From the NCBI GenBank assembly GCA_964414555.1, contig CAYPWW010000078.1, positions 1 through 8,784 of the forward strand: DNA of 8,784 nt, given 5' to 3'. The notes under the pieces are model-generated. The model ran no database searches. It saw nothing but the letters and a program-made list of their open reading frames with translations, and was not told where the DNA came from. This DNA comes from Litorimonas sp964414555. GTDB taxonomy: Bacteria > Pseudomonadota > Alphaproteobacteria > Caulobacterales > Maricaulaceae. Numbering within the stretch: position 1 is the stretch's first letter; each line of letters opens with the position of its first letter. Below, piece after piece: positions 6,627 to 8,784 of the stretch. The position numbers and the translations under genes are program-made.

Positions 6627-8444
6627 CTACTCAACCGTGACGGATTTCGCGAGATTGCGGGGCTGGTCCACATCGGTGCCAAGATGCACGGCCGTGTGAT
6701 AGGCCAGCAATTGCATGACAATGCTTGTCAGGATTGGCGTTCCGAATGCGTTGCTGTCTGGAACAACCATGGTTTCAACCGCCATATGCCCAGCGGCTTT
6801 CTCGCCCGCAGAATCTGTGACTAACAGTATGCGTGCGCCACGACTGGCAACCTCTTGCAAGTTGGAAATCGTTTTCTCGAAAAGCGCATCATGCGGCGCC
6901 AGCACGATCACCGGCGTGCCGTCTTCGATCAGCGCAATCGGCCCATGTTTCAACTCACCCGCAGGGTAGCCCTCGGCATGGATATAAGAAATCTCTTTGA
7001 GTTTTAGCGCGCCCTCATAGGCGATCGGCACTTGCGACCCGCGCCCAAGATAAAAAGCCGAGCGAGCTTTCGATAGATCAAAAGCGATGCGTTCAATGGC
7101 TTCGTCCAGCTCAAGCACGGTCGTTACCTTGCGCGGAATTTGGACCATTTCTCGCGCGAGATCTGCTTCACTCTCGGCAGTCAGATGACCGCGCGCCCGA
7201 GCTGCAGCGAGGGTCAGAGCAGACAAAGCGGTCAGTTGCGATGTGAAGGCTTTCGTCGAGGCGACGCCGATTTCTGGACCTGCATTAATAGGCAAGGCAA
7301 TGTCAGCTTCGCGTGCCATGGTCGAGGTCATGACATTGACGAGCGCCGCCGTCTTCAGCCCTGCCTTCTGGCAATAGCGCATCGCGGCCAGCGTGTCCGC
7401 CGTCTCGCCAGATTGCGAAACAGCCAAAAAGAGCGTCGATTTATCGAGGACAGGCTGACGATAGCGGAACTCGGATGCAACATCGATATCCACAGCCAAG
7501 CCTGCGGTCTGCTCGAACCAATATTTCGCGACCATCCCGGCATAAAAAGCGGTGCCGCAGGCGATGATTACGACGCGGTTGAACTCTGTAAAATCGAGCG
7601 TTTTCGGCATGTCCGCACTGAGGCGGAATTCATCGACATAATTCGTCAGGGTTTGGGTAATCGTTTCGGGCTGTTCGTAAATTTCTTTCAGCATGAAGTG
7701 ACGGAAATTACCCTTCTCCGCCATAGCTGGGCCGCCGACGATAACCGTTTCGGGGCGTGTGACGGGCGTATCGTTTTCGTCGAAAACGTCATAGCTATCC
7801 GGCCTGAGAATGGCCCAATCACCTTCTTCCAGATAGACAAGGCGGCTGGTCAAGCGTGCCAATGCCATCGCGTCTGAGCCGAGGTAATGTTCGCCGTCGC
7901 CAATGCCAATCGCCAGGGGTGACCCGGCGCGTGCGCAGAAAATCTGCTCCTCCACGCCCTCGATGACGACGCCGAAAGCATATGCGCCTTTGAGCTTTTT
8001 CAGAGTGTGCGCGAAGGCCTCACGCGGTGAAAGGCCCGCTTCTAATGCCACATCAATCAAATGGGCGACGACTTCTGTATCGGTTTCTGTGTTGAATGCG
8101 CGTTGATCTTTCAGCTCGGTCCGCAGGTCCAAAAAATTCTCGATGATCCCATTATGGACAACGGCCACGCGGCCAGATTTATGAGGGTGGGCATTGGTCT
8201 CGTTTGGCACGCCGTGAGTGGCCCAGCGCGTGTGCGCAATCCCCGTTTGACCGTCCAGCGGCGTTTCGTTGATCTGGGCTTCCAGATTACGGATTTTGCC
8301 TTCGGCGCGCATTCGGTCCAGCTGACCATCCTGCAATACGGCGATGCCGGAGCTGTCATAGCCGCGATATTCCAGACGCTTCAGCCCCTCCACGAGGCGT
8401 TCGGTCACGTCCGTACGTCCGGCAATTCCGATAATTCCACACAT
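6627..8444 (-). CDS. glmS: Glutamine--fructose-6-phosphate aminotransferase (isomerizing)
   Basis: Makes glucosamine-6-phosphate from fructose-6-phosphate and glutamine (EC 2.6.1.16), the first committed step to UDP-GlcNAc for peptidoglycan and lipopolysaccharide; cytosolic. The 605 residues are close to the ~609 of E. coli GlmS. The start MCGIIGIAG places Cys2 as the N-terminal nucleophile after Met removal, which fixes the start codon; AAAGAG lies 8 bases upstream. The class II amidotransferase domain (~2-220) has HTRWATHG (71-78) and HNGIIEN (97-103). Two SIS sugar-isomerase domains follow: CGTAFYAG (296-303), SQSGET (344-349) and STKAFTSQ (396-403) in the first; LGRG, KLKEISYIHAEG (481-492) and GELKHGP (496-502) in the second. 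The C-terminus DQPRNLAKSVTVE is the strongly conserved tail with the catalytic Lys. No residue appears missing. No sign of the glmS ribozyme of Firmicutes upstream. Confidence 0.98.
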   Translation of the reverse strand: MCGIIGIAGRTDVTERLVEGLKRLEYRGYDSSGIAVLQDGQLDRMRAEGKIRNLEAQINETPLDGQTGIAHTRWATHGVPNETNAHPHKSGRVAVVHNGIIENFLDLRTELKDQRAFNTETDTEVVAHLIDVALEAGLSPREAFAHTLKKLKGAYAFGVVIEGVEEQIFCARAGSPLAIGIGDGEHYLGSDAMALARLTSRLVYLEEGDWAILRPDSYDVFDENDTPVTRPETVIVGGPAMAEKGNFRHFMLKEIYEQPETITQTLTNYVDEFRLSADMPKTLDFTEFNRVVIIACGTAFYAGMVAKYWFEQTAGLAVDIDVASEFRYRQPVLDKSTLFLAVSQSGETADTLAAMRYCQKAGLKTAALVNVMTSTMAREADIALPINAGPEIGVASTKAFTSQLTALSALTLAAARARGHLTAESEADLAREMVQIPRKVTTVLELDEAIERIAFDLSKARSAFYLGRGSQVPIAYEGALKLKEISYIHAEGYPAGELKHGPIALIEDGTPVIVLAPHDALFEKTISNLQEVASRGARILLVTDSAGEKAAGHMAVETMVVPDSNAFGTPILTSIVMQLLAYHTAVHLGTDVDQPRNLAKSVTVE

Positions 8445-8701
8445 AGCGTCATCTCTTTGTCGTTATTGAGATCGTCTCGCACAGTCCCGTTAGAAGAGCG
8501 TAAACCTGCGCGGATCCTATCTAAATTCGTGCTAGAGAAAAAGCGGTGGCGAAGAAAGCGCTTTATGCGGAGCTTGCGCTATCGCCGGCGGCTTATGAGA
8601 GCCAAACAGCTTATTATACGAAAACACCTCGCCGAGCGTGAGGCGCGGCAAGGTGTTGTGTGGGGTATTTGGGCCCTGCCTGATTGGAACGGCCAGAGAG
8701 A
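8445..8701. other. 257-bp intergenic leader upstream of glmS
   Basis: Non-coding stretch between the stop of the upstream minus-strand gene and the glmS start. It holds a terminator-like hairpin (8623-8657), a perfect TATAAT on the minus strand (8618-8613), a 10-bp palindrome AAAGCGCTTT (8555-8564) and the glmS ribosome site AAAGAG (8458-8453). I found no -35 element at 16-18 bases from the TATAAT (TCACGC at 17) and no other convincing promoter, although the gap suggests glmS is transcribed from its own promoter rather than purely by read-through. The longest small frames here look like chance. Confidence 0.6.
8621..8657 (-). terminator. Probable terminator of the gene upstream of glmS
   Basis: Read on the minus strand: AACACCT-T-GCCG, an 11-base loop, then CGGC-G-AGGTGTT followed by TTCG, so the stem is 7+4 bp around one mismatch and ends in TTTT. 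It begins 45 bases after the stop codon at 8702. The T-run is short, so termination may be partial. The + strand side has no T-run. Confidence 0.5.
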
Positions 8702-8784
8702 CTAATCGATTGTTGAGCCGGGTGTTGGCGGCAGGTTCGGGTCGGTCTCGATATCTTCGATCACGACGTAACCGCGTTGTAGAC
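8702..8784 (-). CDS. C-terminal end of an unidentified protein (partial)
   Basis: Minus-strand frame open from the window edge to TAG at 8704-8702, giving 27 residues: LQRGYVVIEDIE followed by TDPNLPPTPGSTID. The alternating hydrophobic strand followed by a Pro/Thr/Ser-rich acidic end looks like a real C-terminus, and the other minus-strand frames either stop at once or read Arg-rich. A terminator-like hairpin lies 45 bases downstream, which supports a gene ending here. I do not recognise the family. glmU is a frequent neighbour of glmS in Alphaproteobacteria, but this tail does not look like a GlmU end to me. It reads in the same direction as glmS. Confidence 0.6.
   Translation of the reverse strand, partial: LQRGYVVIEDIETDPNLPPTPGSTID

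Noticed and set aside
7140..7877. 245-codon + strand frame antisense to glmS
   Set aside because: Entirely opposite conserved SIS and amidotransferase coding sequence; composition rich in Arg, Cys and His with no recognisable motif.
8555..8564. Palindrome AAAGCGCTTT as an operator
   Set aside because: A single 10-bp palindrome without a second copy or a regulator nearby is too little to call an operator.
8546..8641. Small + strand frame from GTG at 8546 (begins VAKKALYAEL, 31 residues)
   Set aside because: The composition looks protein-like, but there is no clear ribosome site, the start is GTG, the end lies inside the hairpin at 8623-8657, and 31 residues is within chance for this G+C. Conservation would be needed to revive it.
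8445..8701. glmS riboswitch/ribozyme in the leader
   Set aside because: The glmS ribozyme is known from Firmicutes and relatives; I see no matching core sequence or pseudoknot arms here.
8061..8705. Long + strand frame over the 5' end of glmS and its leader
   Set aside because: It lies mostly antisense to conserved glmS codons, and its remaining part is a run of Arg/Lys-rich residues typical of a shadow frame.

Overview
The window looks like a stretch of alphaproteobacterial chromosome. It holds a core gene, glmS, of clear proteobacterial type, facing a very long gene for a secreted acidic repeat protein of the kind common in marine and biofilm-forming Alphaproteobacteria. G+C looks to be in the mid-50s per cent by eye. 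The lineage call (perhaps a Hyphomonas/Maricaulis-like marine group) is inference, because no rRNA or other marker is present.

Layout: (1) Bases 3-6491 (+) are the 3' part of one giant open frame. Its start lies upstream of the window, so the 2,163 residues seen are a minimum. In order they hold Ig/cadherin-like (VCBS-type) repeats of about 101-106 residues, one dystroglycan-type cadherin-like (CADG/He_PIG) domain, twelve compound RTX modules (about 43 calcium-binding nonapeptides by my count), and a C-terminal tail expected to carry a type I secretion signal. (2) Bases 6498-6533 hold a strong 10-bp stem terminator between the converging genes. (3) Bases 6627-8444 (-) are complete glmS, glucosamine-6-phosphate synthase. 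(4) Bases 8445-8701 are a 257-bp non-coding leader of glmS with one terminator-like hairpin. (5) Bases 8702-8784 (-) are the last 27 codons of an unidentified gene upstream of glmS.

The two main genes are not functionally linked on present evidence. glmS makes the amino sugar for peptidoglycan and lipopolysaccharide. The giant protein is most likely exported by an ABC-type (type I) secretion system whose genes are not in the window, and it folds outside the cell on calcium. The most interesting part is the RTX array. Seven consecutive modules recur at 124-125 residues, fall into two sequence subfamilies in blocks, and are followed by longer divergent modules, one of which carries a Gly/Pro/Ile-rich insert. 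The visible protein has no Cys, no His and a single Lys. I see no CRISPR array, mobile element, tRNA or rRNA, and I do not see a wholly new system here.
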